Source: Streptomyces tanashiensis (GTDB lineage Bacteria > Actinomycetota > Actinomycetes > Streptomycetales > Streptomycetaceae). Taken from it: a stretch of DNA of 64,000 nt. The notes beneath the pieces were generated by a model. That model saw only the letters and a list, made by a program, of their open reading frames with translations. It made no database searches and was not told the origin of the DNA. Location of the stretch: positions 868,001 through 932,000 of the forward strand of contig NZ_BMRZ01000002.1 in the NCBI RefSeq assembly GCF_014648895.1, read 5' to 3'. The position numbers were made by a program, and so were the translations under genes. Below, piece after piece: positions 33,222 through 42,137 of the stretch; position 1 is the stretch's first letter, and each line of letters begins with the position of its first letter.

Positions 33222-34873
33222 GTGATCACACACCGCCGGATGTAGATCTGCTGGAAGGAGCCGCCGTTCGGGGCGGCCGGGTCCGTGGTCGCGCGCGCTC
33301 CCCAGTAGCAGCCGGCGCCCCGGACCGCGTGCGTGAGCGTGAGGGTGTAGCGGCCCGCCCCTTCGCGTCGGACGGTCTCGGTGCCGTCCGGTGCGCCCGG
33401 CGCGCCCGGCTCGTCGCCGGTGAACCACTCCAGGACGAGCGCCACGGGGCCCGTTCCGTCCGTCGTGATCTCCACCGTGGCCTCGGCGGTCGTCGGTCCG
33501 GTCTGACGCAGGCTCGTCACGGACACCGCCGTGACGGAGACCGGTGGCTGTGTCGGGGGCGTCGTCGGCGGGGTGGTGGGGGGAGTCGTGGGCGGCGTGG
33601 TGGGTGGCGTGGTGGTCGGGGGCGCCGGGTCCGTCGTGGTGGGTGGGGGCGGTGCCGTCGTGGTGGGGGTGTCCGTCGTGGGGTCCGGAGGCGGTGTCGA
33701 GGGAGTGGCCGGTGAGGCGGAGGGGTCCTCGGTCGTCGGCGTCGAGGTCGGTGTGGGCGTCGGAGACGTGCTCGGGGCCGGTGGACCCGTGCGGGGTGAC
33801 GTGCTCGTCGTCGCGAAGGCCTGCGCCGCCTCGTCGCCGCCCGATTCCGCTCCCCCGGCCCGCGCGGCGAGGGCGAGCAGCAGGGCGAGGACGAGCGCGG
33901 CCGCGCCCGCGGGCAGTCCCTGCGGGAGCCTCCGGCGCGGGCGCCGCGCCGGTGGTGCGGTGAGGGTCGTCGTGGCGAGCGCGGTGGTGCCCTGGGCCGT
34001 ACCGCCGGAGGAGGGGAAGAGCAGCGGGAGGAGTGCGGCGAGGGCCGCCAGCCGGCCCCGGCCCCGTTCCTCCCAGTCCGGTCCGTACGCGGCCGTGGCG
34101 ACCGACTCCAGTTCGCTGACGAACGCGTCGGCGTTCTCGGGCCGTTCGTGCGGAGCCTTGGCGAGTCCCCGGCGGATGAGCGGGCGCAGCGGCTCCGGCG
34201 CCTGTCCGTCGGGCACGGGCGCCTCCAGGTGCTGGAGGGCGAGTTCGGCGAAGTTGTCCCCGGCGAAGGGCTTGCGGCCGGTGAGGCACTCGAAGAAGGT
34301 CGCTGTCGCCGCGTAGACGTCGGCGGCCGGCGAGGCGGGGGCGCCGTTCCACTGCTCGGGCGCCATGTAGGCGGGTGTCCCGGCGATGCCGGGGCTGCTG
34401 TCCCGTCCGGCGGCGATCCCGAAGTCGACGAGCTTGGAGGATCCGTCGGCGGCGACGAGGACGTTCTCGGGCTTGTAGTCGCGGTGGACGACGCCCGCCC
34501 GGTGGGCGGCGGCGAGGCCGAGGAGCGAGCCCTTGAGGACCGCGAGGGCGGCCTCGGGGCCGGTCGAGCCCTCCCGGGCGAGGAGGGCGCGCAGCGCGAC
34601 GCCGTCCACCAGTTCCATGACGATGGCCGCGCCCTGCGGAGCCTCGACGTACTCGTAGAGCCCCACGACGTGGGGGGTGTCGAGGGCGCCGAGGAGCCGG
34701 GCCTCGGAGCGGAATCCGCGGACGAACGACGCGTCGGAACGGAGGCGCTCGTTCAGGTACTTCACGGCCACCGGTACGCCGGTCGCGTCGTGCGTGGCCA
34801 GCGCCACGCGTCCGCTGCCGCCCGAGCCCAGTTCCCGGGATTCCGTGTATCCCGGGACGACCCATGCGCTCAT
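33218..34873 (-). CDS. Membrane Ser/Thr protein kinase (PknB-like)
   Basis: A 551-residue kinase with start ATG 34873. Residues 10-270 are a Hanks-type kinase: glycine loop LGSGGSGRVALA, Lys in VAVKYLNE, catalytic HRDYKPENV, metal-binding VDFGIA, and APE in YMAPEQW. One membrane helix follows near residue 340 (GAAALVLALLLALAARAGG). The external part starts with about 100 residues of Ser/Thr/Pro low complexity, including a run of PPTT units. It ends in a beta-rich domain with Cys pairs (GAGCYWGA, IRRCVIT). No PASTA repeats are present. The external domain probably senses a wall or surface ligand. Confidence 0.93.
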   Translation of the reverse strand: MSAWVVPGYTESRELGSGGSGRVALATHDATGVPVAVKYLNERLRSDASFVRGFRSEARLLGALDTPHVVGLYEYVEAPQGAAIVMELVDGVALRALLAREGSTGPEAALAVLKGSLLGLAAAHRAGVVHRDYKPENVLVAADGSSKLVDFGIAAGRDSSPGIAGTPAYMAPEQWNGAPASPAADVYAATATFFECLTGRKPFAGDNFAELALQHLEAPVPDGQAPEPLRPLIRRGLAKAPHERPENADAFVSELESVATAAYGPDWEERGRGRLAALAALLPLLFPSSGGTAQGTTALATTTLTAPPARRPRRRLPQGLPAGAAALVLALLLALAARAGGAESGGDEAAQAFATTSTSPRTGPPAPSTSPTPTPTSTPTTEDPSASPATPSTPPPDPTTDTPTTTAPPPPTTTDPAPPTTTPPTTPPTTPPTTPPTTPPTQPPVSVTAVSVTSLRQTGPTTAEATVEITTDGTGPVALVLEWFTGDEPGAPGAPDGTETVRREGAGRYTLTLTHAVRGAGCYWGARATTDPAAPNGGSFQQIYIRRCVIT

Positions 34874-34974
34874 CCCCGTTCCCCCCTCGGCGCCGTGGCA
34901 GCCTTCCCTCCACAGTGACAGATTCTCGCCACGGCCGGTTCCCGGCAACAGAGGACATCTGTACAAAAAGGGGA

Positions 34975-35002
34975 ACGGCCCCCCACGATCGTGGGGGGCC
35001 GT
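34975..35002 (-). terminator. Strong rho-independent terminator of the subtilase gene
   Basis: A 28-bp perfect palindrome (34975-35002). On the minus strand it is followed by a T-rich tract (complement of AAAAAGGGG at 34966-34974). It lies 17 bp after the subtilase stop. Confidence 0.85.
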
Positions 35003-35018
35003 CCGGTGTGCGGTGCGG

Positions 35019-36218
35019 TTACGGCGTGACCTTCAGGAGCTTGTTCGCCGTGCCGGAGGAGGGGTTCTTGATGGCGTCCGGCGTGGCCGCCCCGGTCAGC
35101 GCGGCGGCCGTGTCGGCGGGCGTCGCCGACGGGTGGGCCGCCAGGTAGAGGGCCGCGGCACCGGTCACGTGGGGTGTGGCCATGGACGTCCCGGAGATCG
35201 TCTTGACGCCGGTGTCGCTGTCGTTCCAGGCCGACGTGATCTCCGAGCCGGGGGCGTACAGGTCCACCACCGCACCGAAGTTCGAGAAGTCGGACTGCTC
35301 GTCGTCCTTGGTGCTGGACGCCACCGTGAGGGCCTCCGGCACCCGGGACGGCGACCCCTGGCCGGCGTCGGAGGACTCGTTGCCGGCTGCCACCGCGAAG
35401 GTCACGCCGGAGGCGATGGCGCGCTGGACCGCGGCGTCGAGCGCCTCGTCGGCGCCGCCGCCGAGGCTCATGTTCGCGACGGAGGGTCCGGAGTGGTTAT
35501 TCGTCACCCAGTCGATGCCCGCCACGACCTGCTCGGTGGTGCCGGAGCCGTTGTCGTCGAGCACCCGCACGGCGACGATCCTGGCCTTCTTGGCGACGCC
35601 GTGGGAGGTACCGGCGATGGTGCCGGCGACGTGGGTGCCGTGGCCGTTGCCGTCGTCGGCCGAGTCGTCGTTGTCCACGGCGTCGAAGCCGTGGGTGGCC
35701 CGGCCGCCGAAGTCCTGGTGGGTGATCCGGACGCCGGTGTCGATGACGTACGCGGTGACGCCCTCTCCTCCGCCGTCGGGGTAGGTGTACTTGTCGTCGC
35801 CGGCCGTCTCGGCCTGGTCGATCCGGTCCAGGCCCCAGGACGGGGGCTTCTCCTGGGTCTCCTTGATGCTGAAGCGCTTGTTCTGCACGACCGTCCCGAC
35901 GGCGGGGTCGGCGGCGAGCCGCTTGGCCTCCTGGACGGTCAGGCCCGAGGCCGAGAAGCCGTTGACCTCGGAGCCGTAGGAGCGCTGGAGCGTGCCCCCG
36001 TACTTCTTCGCGAGCTCCGCCTTGTTCGCGGATGCGTCGAGGATGACGACGAAGCTGCCGTCGACGGCGCCCGGGGCGCCGAGTCCGTGCACGGTCCCCT
36101 CGGCCGGGGCGGCGGCCCCGGCGAGATTGCCCGCGAAGAGCGCCGCGGCGGCGGCACCCGCCACACCAGTGGCTATGACCGCGTTGCGAAGACCTTTGGA
36201 TCGCTTGTGAGTTGCCAT
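35019..36218 (-). CDS. Secreted subtilisin-like serine protease (S8, with I9 propeptide)
   Basis: This 399-residue extracellular protease has a signal peptide (residues 1-36, KRSKGLRNAVI then a hydrophobic core). An inhibitor I9 propeptide follows (about 50-117, SFVVILDASANKAELAKKYG), then the S8 catalytic domain. The triad is Asp160 (VIDTGVR), His193 (GHGTHVAG) and Ser345 (GTSMATPH), with Asn280 in AAGNESS as oxyanion residue. The length matches Streptomyces SAM-P45-like or proteinase K-type enzymes. An RBS GAGGAGAG precedes the ATG. It is monocistronic, with its own terminator. The 5' leader holds a TTGACG...CGTCAA inverted repeat (36240-36258). Confidence 0.95.
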   Translation of the reverse strand: MATHKRSKGLRNAVIATGVAGAAAAALFAGNLAGAAAPAEGTVHGLGAPGAVDGSFVVILDASANKAELAKKYGGTLQRSYGSEVNGFSASGLTVQEAKRLAADPAVGTVVQNKRFSIKETQEKPPSWGLDRIDQAETAGDDKYTYPDGGGEGVTAYVIDTGVRITHQDFGGRATHGFDAVDNDDSADDGNGHGTHVAGTIAGTSHGVAKKARIVAVRVLDDNGSGTTEQVVAGIDWVTNNHSGPSVANMSLGGGADEALDAAVQRAIASGVTFAVAAGNESSDAGQGSPSRVPEALTVASSTKDDEQSDFSNFGAVVDLYAPGSEITSAWNDSDTGVKTISGTSMATPHVTGAAALYLAAHPSATPADTAAALTGAATPDAIKNPSSGTANKLLKVTP

Positions 36219-36462
36219 GAAAAGGGATCTCTCCTCGTGTTGACGTGTGGGGCGTCAAACGTTCGAGAGAACCCTGTGCGGATTGGCAGGAGCAAATCAA
36301 GTGCGAACCAGGGGTAAGGGGTTCTTCAACAAGGTTTCTTAAAAGGCTCTCCGCATCACCTCCACGACGCACACGTCGCACCGCGAACTCCTCCGTGAAA
36401 TACCCACGTTCGCCGACGGGCGGCGCCGGCCGAAGAGATGACCTCCCGCCGGCCGCGACCCG

Positions 36463-37620
36463 TCAGCCGTGCCGGTGCGCGTCGAGAAGGGTGTGGAGAC
36501 GGGCCGCCTGGCGGGTCAGGTGGTCGCGCTCCAGGAGGTCGGTCGCCTTCTTCGCCGCCTCGGCGTACAGCCGCGCCGCCGTGATGAGGTCACCGGCGCG
36601 CTCGTGGAGGTACGCCGCCACGGCCGCGTACCGGGGCAAGGAGCTGTCCAGCTCGGCGAGTTCCGCCAGGCCTGCGCGTGCTCCGTCGGCCTCGCCGACG
36701 GCGACCGCCCGGTTCAGGCGGACCACCGGACTGTCGGTCAGGCGCGCGAGCTCGTCGTACCACTCGACGATCTGCACCCAGTCGGTCTCCCCGGCCGTGG
36801 GCGCGTCGGCGTGGAGTGCCGCGACGGCGGCCTGCGCCTGGAACTCGCCGAGCCGGTCGCGGGCGAGGGCCGCCTGGAGGATCGCGACGCCCTCGGCGAT
36901 CGCCCGGGTGTCCCAGCGGCGGCGGTCCTGCTCGGCCAGCGGGACCAGACTGCCGTCGGGAGCGGTCCGGGCGGCGCGCCGGGCGTGGTGGAGCAGCATG
37001 AGGGCGAGCAGCCCCGCCACCTCCGGGTGGTCGATCGCGGTGGCGAGCTGCCGGGTGAGCCGGATGGCCTCGGCGGCGAGGTCGACATCGCCGGAGTAAC
37101 CCTCGTTGAAGACCAGGTACAGGACGCGGAGCACCGTGGCGACGTCTCCCGGGCGGTCGAGGCGGGCGCCGGAGACCGTGCGTTTGGCGCGGCTGATGCG
37201 CTGCGCCATGGTCGCCTCGGGCACCAGATAGGCCCGGGCGATCTGGCGGGTGGTCAGGCCGCCGACGGCGCGCAGGGTGAGCGCGACCGCCGACGACGGC
37301 GTCAGTGACGGGTGGGCGCAGAGGAAGTAGAGCTGGAGCGTGTCGTCCACCGCGGGCGCGGGCCCGGGCGCCGGCTCCTCGTCTACGAGGTCCTCGCGCC
37401 GGCGGCGGGCGGTGTCCGCCCGCGCGGCGTCCAGGAACTTGCGCCAGGCCACGGTGACCAGCCAGCCCTTCGCGTCCCGGGGAGGGTCGGCCGGCCAGAC
37501 GCGGACCGCCTCCACCAGGGCGTCCTGCACGGCGTCCTCGGCCGCCGCGAAGTCGGCTCCGCGGCGGACGAGGGCGGTGAGGACGCCCGGGGTGAGGCTC
37601 CGGAGCAGCGCCTCGTCCAT
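36463..37620 (-). CDS. ECF42-type RNA polymerase sigma factor
   Basis: A 385-residue sigma factor. The sigma-2 region (RRGADFAAAEDAVQDALVEA, WLVTVAWRKFLDAAR) and sigma-4 region (SAVALTLRAVGGLTTRQIAR, MAQRISRAKRTV) are followed by a 200-residue TPR-like C-terminal domain (LYLVFNEGYSG, VRLNRAVAVGEADG, RLYAEAAKKATDLLERDHL). This architecture plus the adjacent DGPF gene defines group ECF42; no anti-sigma gene is expected. The ATG at 37620 is chosen because MDEALLRSLTP matches the family; a GTG at 37632 would overlap the upstream stop (GTGA). ECF42 factors are typically linked to antibiotic or oxidative stress. Confidence 0.93.
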   Translation of the reverse strand: MDEALLRSLTPGVLTALVRRGADFAAAEDAVQDALVEAVRVWPADPPRDAKGWLVTVAWRKFLDAARADTARRRREDLVDEEPAPGPAPAVDDTLQLYFLCAHPSLTPSSAVALTLRAVGGLTTRQIARAYLVPEATMAQRISRAKRTVSGARLDRPGDVATVLRVLYLVFNEGYSGDVDLAAEAIRLTRQLATAIDHPEVAGLLALMLLHHARRAARTAPDGSLVPLAEQDRRRWDTRAIAEGVAILQAALARDRLGEFQAQAAVAALHADAPTAGETDWVQIVEWYDELARLTDSPVVRLNRAVAVGEADGARAGLAELAELDSSLPRYAAVAAYLHERAGDLITAARLYAEAAKKATDLLERDHLTRQAARLHTLLDAHRHG

Positions 37621-37628
37621 GGGGGCGC

Positions 37629-38036
37629 TCACTCCGTGATGGTGGGCGGCTCGGCCAGGAACGGGCGCAGCTCCAGCCATTCGTGGATCGGCTTCCCGCC
37701 GGCCCCGGGGGCGGCCGAGAGTTCCCCGGCGAGCTCGACGGCGCGCTCGTAGCTGTCGACGTCGATCACCATCCAGCCGGCGATGAGGTCCTTCGTCTCG
37801 GCGAACGGGCCGTCGGTGACCGGCGGGCGGCCTTCGCCGTCGTACCGCACGAAGGTGCCCCCGGGGGCGAGCGCCTGCCCGTCGACGTACTCTCCGGTCC
37901 CTTCGAGACGGGTCGCGAAGTCCCGCATGTACTGCATGTGGGCCGAGATCTCGTCCGGCGTCCACTGCTCCATGGGCACGTCGTTGACCGCGGCCGGAGC
38001 GCCTCGGTAGTGCTTCAGCAGCAGGTACTTGGCCAT
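37629..38036 (-). CDS. DGPF-domain (YCII-related) protein, partner of ECF42
   Basis: A 135-residue protein with GAGGAG ahead of ATG 38036. The signature DGPFAETKDLIAGWMVID is nearly complete, preceded by MAKYLLLKHYRG. Proteins of this family are the conserved neighbours and typical targets of ECF42 sigma factors; their own function is not settled. Only 8 bp separate its stop from the sigma ATG, so the two form one operon. Confidence 0.93.
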   Translation of the reverse strand: MAKYLLLKHYRGAPAAVNDVPMEQWTPDEISAHMQYMRDFATRLEGTGEYVDGQALAPGGTFVRYDGEGRPPVTDGPFAETKDLIAGWMVIDVDSYERAVELAGELSAAPGAGGKPIHEWLELRPFLAEPPTITE

Positions 38037-38144
38037 GGTGTGCTCCTCGGTGCTGGTGCGGCCCATTCTGGTCGCTCTCACACCGGGGACGGAGCAGGCC
38101 ACGGGTTCTCGACATCGCCGTCCGAATGAATTTCGGCGCCTCGC

Positions 38145-38768
38145 TCACGGCGCCGTGGTCGGCCTGCCCAGGTACCAGACGGGGCCGGGGTCGTCCACGG
38201 CCAGCGGCAGGAAGCCGAGGCGGTCGTAGAACGCCCGGGCCGGGGTGTTCGCCTGCGCCATGCAGAGGTGCACCGCCGGGACTCCGTGCCGCCGCAGGGC
38301 CTCCAGGAGGGTGCCGATGAGGGCGCGGCCGTGCCCCCGGCCCTGCCATGCGGGCAGCAGGTCGATGTGCAGGTGGGCGGGGTATCCGGTCAGTTCGTCG
38401 CGGACCATCCGCTCCGGCGTGTGCAGCAGTCCGGTCATCTCCTCGGCCGGCGTGGTGGCCGGCCCCGTGGGGGCCGGATAGCGGTCCGACACCCCGGGAA
38501 GCCACGCGGTGCGGAAGCGTCCGGCGAAGGCGGCCGTGTCCGGAACCCCCAGGACGTAGCCGACGGCACCGCCGGCGCCGTCGTCCAGGACGAAGGCGAA
38601 GTCGGGTTCCAGCTCGACGTACGGGTAGGCGAAGATCGTCGGGAGCAGCTCCGGGTCGGGGTACAGGGGCGACGCGGCCGCGCCCGCGTGGGCCGTCCTG
38701 ACGCAGATGTCGCCGAGCGCGGAACGGTCCGAGGGCCGGTACGGGCGGATGAACGGTTCGGTCGTCAT
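38145..38768 (-). CDS. GNAT-family acetyltransferase
   Basis: A 207-residue acetyltransferase. The acetyl-CoA loop is LLPAWQGRGHGRALIGTLLE and the C-terminal beta-bulge segment is MAQANTPARAFYDRLGFLPL. The N-terminal part (IRPYRPSDRSALGDICVRTA) matches small O-GlcNAcase-associated or sugar-related GNATs, but no exact substrate can be assigned. It overlaps the MFS stop by 4 bp (ATGA), so an exporter and an acetyltransferase are co-translated, which would suit drug detoxification and efflux. Confidence 0.88.
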   Translation of the reverse strand: MTTEPFIRPYRPSDRSALGDICVRTAHAGAAASPLYPDPELLPTIFAYPYVELEPDFAFVLDDGAGGAVGYVLGVPDTAAFAGRFRTAWLPGVSDRYPAPTGPATTPAEEMTGLLHTPERMVRDELTGYPAHLHIDLLPAWQGRGHGRALIGTLLEALRRHGVPAVHLCMAQANTPARAFYDRLGFLPLAVDDPGPVWYLGRPTTAP

Positions 38769-40135
38769 CCCGTGCACCCTGCCATCTTGGGAGCGCTCCC
38801 GCAGGCATTTTCGTCGGCCGGGAGCTCCCTGCGCCGGCGCAGCGGGGACAGGAGCGTCGGGAGGAAGCTCAGACAGAGGACACATCCGCCGGCCCAGAGG
38901 GCCGCGCGCGGCGAGTGATGCGCACCGACGACGCCGGCGAGCGCGGCGGCGACGGCCATCGATCCGGTGAGGAGGAAGCGGAAGGTGGCGTTCATGCGGC
39001 CAAGGAGGTCGTTCGGGGTCAGCCGCTGACGAAGGCTCACGCCCAGGACATTGGCCGTCCCCGTCCGCACGGCGAACGCGAACCATCCGGCGCCCGCCGC
39101 CCACAGCCCGACGCCCCGGTCCATCAGGGGCACCAGGAGACCGGCCGGGGCCGTGCACAGGCCGACCAGGACCAGCCCCCGCCCATGGCCGAACCGGTCG
39201 GCCAGAGGACGGGCACAGCGGGCACCGACGAACAGCCCGACGCCCCCGACCCCCCAGAACAGCCCCAGCGCACCCGCCGACAGGCCCAGTTCGCGGGTGA
39301 ACACCACGGGGAGCATCGTGTTCACCATGACCGTCCCCAGGTTCCCGAGCGCGCCGGTCAGGGCGAGGGCGCGCAGTTCCGCATGGCGCAGGACATGACG
39401 CAGCCCCTCGGCGATCTGGGCGCGCAGGTTCGGCCGCGGGCCGGGGGCGGCGGTTCCCGCGGGAGCCCCACGGACGGCGGTACGGGCGTCGCCGCGCCCC
39501 ATCCTCAGCAGTCGGAGCCCCGACCCGAGGTGGCCCGCCGCGGCGCACACCACCGCGAGCGGTGCCCCCAGGAACTGCACCAGTGCGCCGCCCGCTCCCC
39601 GTCCGGCCACGTTGCCCGCGGCCATCAGGCTCACCACGGCCGAGTTGGCCGGGATCAGGGCGGCGGGCCCGACGAGCCGGGGCAGGACGCTCTGCGAGGC
39701 CACGTCGAAGAGGACCGTGGCGGCCCCGCTCAGGAGCACCACCGCGCACAGGCTCCCGAAGGTCAGGACGTCGCACCACCAGGCCACCGGGATCCACGCG
39801 AACAGCGCCGCGCGCAGGAGATCCGCCACGATCAGGACCGTGCGGTGACGCAGGCGGTCGACCCACGCGCCCGCGGGAAGGCCGATGAGCAGGAACGCGA
39901 GCGTACTCAGGGAGGCGAGCAGGCCGACCTGGCCGGGCCCCGCGTCCAGGGCGAGGACGGCGACCAGGGGGACGGCGACGTACGTGACGTTCGTCCCGAG
40001 GGTGCTCAGTACGGAGGCGGAGAACAGGACACGGAAATCCCTCGTGCTCCAGGGGGACCGCGCGTCACGGGGGTCGTCGGGCTGTGTGCGCCGCCCGGAG
40101 CGCGCGCTCCGGGAGGCCGGGAGGAAGGTGGGCAT
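38765..40135 (-). CDS. MFS transporter (drug-efflux type)
   Basis: This 456-residue integral membrane protein has about 12 hydrophobic segments, beginning FRVLFSASVLSTLGTNVTYV. The MFS loop between helices 2 and 3 reads GLPAGAWVDRLRHRTVLI. It is closest to the TMR/MMR or Cmr-like set. It diverges from an HTH regulator (96 bp between starts), which is a classic efflux arrangement, and is followed by a co-translated acetyltransferase. The exported compound is unknown. Confidence 0.9.
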   Translation of the reverse strand: MPTFLPASRSARSGRRTQPDDPRDARSPWSTRDFRVLFSASVLSTLGTNVTYVAVPLVAVLALDAGPGQVGLLASLSTLAFLLIGLPAGAWVDRLRHRTVLIVADLLRAALFAWIPVAWWCDVLTFGSLCAVVLLSGAATVLFDVASQSVLPRLVGPAALIPANSAVVSLMAAGNVAGRGAGGALVQFLGAPLAVVCAAAGHLGSGLRLLRMGRGDARTAVRGAPAGTAAPGPRPNLRAQIAEGLRHVLRHAELRALALTGALGNLGTVMVNTMLPVVFTRELGLSAGALGLFWGVGGVGLFVGARCARPLADRFGHGRGLVLVGLCTAPAGLLVPLMDRGVGLWAAGAGWFAFAVRTGTANVLGVSLRQRLTPNDLLGRMNATFRFLLTGSMAVAAALAGVVGAHHSPRAALWAGGCVLCLSFLPTLLSPLRRRRELPADENACGSAPKMAGCTG

Positions 40136-40231
40136 GCCCGGAACGGTGGCCGGTCCGCACAGCCCGGGGCCAATGTTTTAGCCTCACATGAATCCATGGA
40201 ACGGCGGCAGGTCAGGGAGGCGGGGTCACCC

Positions 40232-41200
40232 GTGCTGGAGATCGAGTTCTCGGCGGAGGACGTCGCGCGCACCCGTTTCGCCATCTCACCGCTCTGGGAG
40301 GTCGTGGCCGCGGTCCGCGTGCTGTCGGGGGCCGACGAGCAGACCCTGCACCGCCGCTGGGCCGCGCGGGTACGGGACCGGATCGCGGCCGCGCGGCTCG
40401 ACCTGACGCCGCTGACCTCACTCGTCCCGGTGCCCGCGCCTTCCATCCCCGGTTTCCTCTGCCCGCCGCCCAGCACCTCCGGCCCGACGCTCGCCGTGGA
40501 GCTCGCCGCGCTGCGCGCCACCCCGCCCGAGCGGCTCCGGGCCTCCGCGCCCGAGGCGCAGCCCGGCGTCGACGCGCTGCGGGCCGACCCGGAGCGCGCG
40601 CTCGGGCGGCTCACCGATCTCATCGCGGCCTTCTGGGAGCTCGCGATGGCCCCGTACTGGCCTCGTATCCAGACGCATCTGGAGGCCGACATCCAGTACC
40701 GGGCCCGTCGCTTCGCCGGGGGCGGGACAAGGACCCTCTTCGAGGACCTCGAACCCCGACTCGCCTGGAACGCGGGCACCTTGAGCGTCCAGCACCGCTT
40801 CGTCCACGGTGTGCGCAAGCTGGACGGACGGGGGCTGCTGCTCGTGCCGTCGGCGTTCGTGTGGCCCCGGATCTTCTCGACGACGGACCCCCTGTACCAG
40901 CCGGCCCTGCGCTATCCCCCGCGCGGCATCGGCACCCTGTGGGAAGCCCCGCCGGAATCGGCCTCCCAGGCCCTGTCTGGGGTCCTCGGCCGGTCTCGGG
41001 CGCACTTGCTCGCGGAGCTCACCGCACCGGCGTCGACGACCGAACTGGCCGGGCGCACCGGCCTCACACCCGGCGGAGTGTCCCAGCACCTCGGCGCGCT
41101 GCGCGCCGCCGGTCTCGTCTCGGCCCACCGGGCGGGACGGTCCGTGCTGTACGCACGCACGCGCGTGGCGGAGGAACTCGTCGCGGGAGCGGGCCGGTGA
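40232..41200 (+). CDS. ArsR-like HTH regulator with DUF5937 domain
   Basis: This 322-residue regulator is divergent from the MFS gene. Residues 1-230 match the actinobacterial DUF5937 domain (LEIEFSAEDVARTRFAISPL, WEVVAAVRVLSG, FEDLEPRLAWNAGTLSVQH). The C-terminus is an ArsR-type winged helix (LAELTAPASTTELAGRTGLT, GGVSQHLGALRAAGLV, AGRSVLYARTRVAE). I chose the GTG at 40232 because the family usually starts directly at LEIEF; an ATG at 40196 would add 12 residues. It probably represses the efflux/acetyltransferase operon. Confidence 0.87.
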   Translation: MLEIEFSAEDVARTRFAISPLWEVVAAVRVLSGADEQTLHRRWAARVRDRIAAARLDLTPLTSLVPVPAPSIPGFLCPPPSTSGPTLAVELAALRATPPERLRASAPEAQPGVDALRADPERALGRLTDLIAAFWELAMAPYWPRIQTHLEADIQYRARRFAGGGTRTLFEDLEPRLAWNAGTLSVQHRFVHGVRKLDGRGLLLVPSAFVWPRIFSTTDPLYQPALRYPPRGIGTLWEAPPESASQALSGVLGRSRAHLLAELTAPASTTELAGRTGLTPGGVSQHLGALRAAGLVSAHRAGRSVLYARTRVAEELVAGAGR

Positions 41201-41252
41201 CGGCCGGACCGCGGATTTCCGGTCCACGTCGGAGACGGCCCGCATCCTGGGG

Positions 41253-41283
41253 TTGAAGTTGCCGCTGCGGCAGCTTCTACCGT
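41253..41283 (+). promoter_or_regulatory. MerR-type promoter of the TipA-like regulator
   Basis: TTGAAG (41253-41258) and TACCGT (41278-41283) are separated by exactly 19 bp. A 23-bp palindrome, GAAGTTGCCGC-t-gcggcagcttc (41255-41277, one mismatch pair), fills the spacer. This is the textbook MerR-family arrangement and sits 54 bp upstream of the regulator's own start codon, so autoregulation is likely. Confidence 0.8.
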
Positions 41284-41336
41284 CCTGACCAGGGCCGGAG
41301 AGACCGGCCCGTGACGCACTCGTGTGGGAGGCGGCC

Positions 41337-42098
41337 ATGGACTGGCCGATCGCGGAGGTCGCCCGGATGTCGGGCGTGACCGCCCGGACCCTGCGGCACT
41401 ACGACGAGATCGGCCTGCTGCCGCCGGCCCGGATCGGCGCCGGTGGCCATCGCCGTTACGGGGAGCACCAGCTCCTGCGGTTGCAGCAGATCCTCGTCCT
41501 GCGGGCGCTGGGCCTGGGTCTGCCCGAGATCGGCCGGATCCTCTCCGAGCAGGTCGACGAGGTGGAGGCGCTGCGCGGCCACCACCGGCGGCTGCTCGCC
41601 GAGCGGGACCGGCTCGACGCCCTGGCCGGCACCGTCTCCCGCACGATCGTCGAACTGGAGCAGTCCAGGAAGGACGGCACACCCATGACCGCGATCAACC
41701 GACCCGAGAATCTCTTCGAGGGCATTCAGCCCTCCCAGTACGAGGAGACCCTGCGCGACTTCCCCGAGCACGCCGAGGCCGTCGCCCGCCGGGTCGCCGG
41801 CATGAGCGCCCGGGCCGTCGAGGACGGGCAGCGTGAGCGCACGGAGCAGATGGTCCGGCTCGCCGAGCTGATGGCCGCGGGCCTGCCGGCCGACGCCGGA
41901 CCCGTGCAGGCCGCGACGGACGCCCAGTACCGGGCCCTGACGGAACTGCGCGCCGTCTCCGTCGAGGAGTACCGCGCCATCGGGCGCTCCTGCGTGGACA
42001 ACGAGCAGTGGCGCGCCGCGTACGAGGCGATCGCACCGGGCCTGGCCGTGTACCAGCGCGACGCCATCGAGGCGTACGCCGCGTCCAGGCTGGGCTGA
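41337..42098 (+). CDS. MerR-family regulator with TipAS antibiotic-binding domain
   Basis: A 253-residue TipAL-like activator with GGGAGG ahead of the ATG. The N-terminal MerR winged helix (AEVARMSGVTARTLRHYDEI, HRRYGEHQLLRLQQILVLRA) is followed by a coiled-coil dimerisation helix. A C-terminal TipAS domain follows (NLFEGIQPSQYEETLR, FPEHAEAVARRV, AIGRSCVDNEQWRAAYEAIA), which in TipAL binds thiopeptides. It probably senses a drug-like peptide or lipophilic compound, and activates its own gene through the promoter at 41253-41283. Confidence 0.94.
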   Translation: MDWPIAEVARMSGVTARTLRHYDEIGLLPPARIGAGGHRRYGEHQLLRLQQILVLRALGLGLPEIGRILSEQVDEVEALRGHHRRLLAERDRLDALAGTVSRTIVELEQSRKDGTPMTAINRPENLFEGIQPSQYEETLRDFPEHAEAVARRVAGMSARAVEDGQRERTEQMVRLAELMAAGLPADAGPVQAATDAQYRALTELRAVSVEEYRAIGRSCVDNEQWRAAYEAIAPGLAVYQRDAIEAYAASRLG

Positions 42099-42137
42099 GG
42101 CGGGCAGCGGCCGGGGCCTCACTTCACGGGGACACGG

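Noticed and set aside
33540..33760. Repeat array resembling a CRISPR or satellite
   Set aside because: It is in-frame Pro/Thr low complexity in the kinase stalk. There are no regular spacers.
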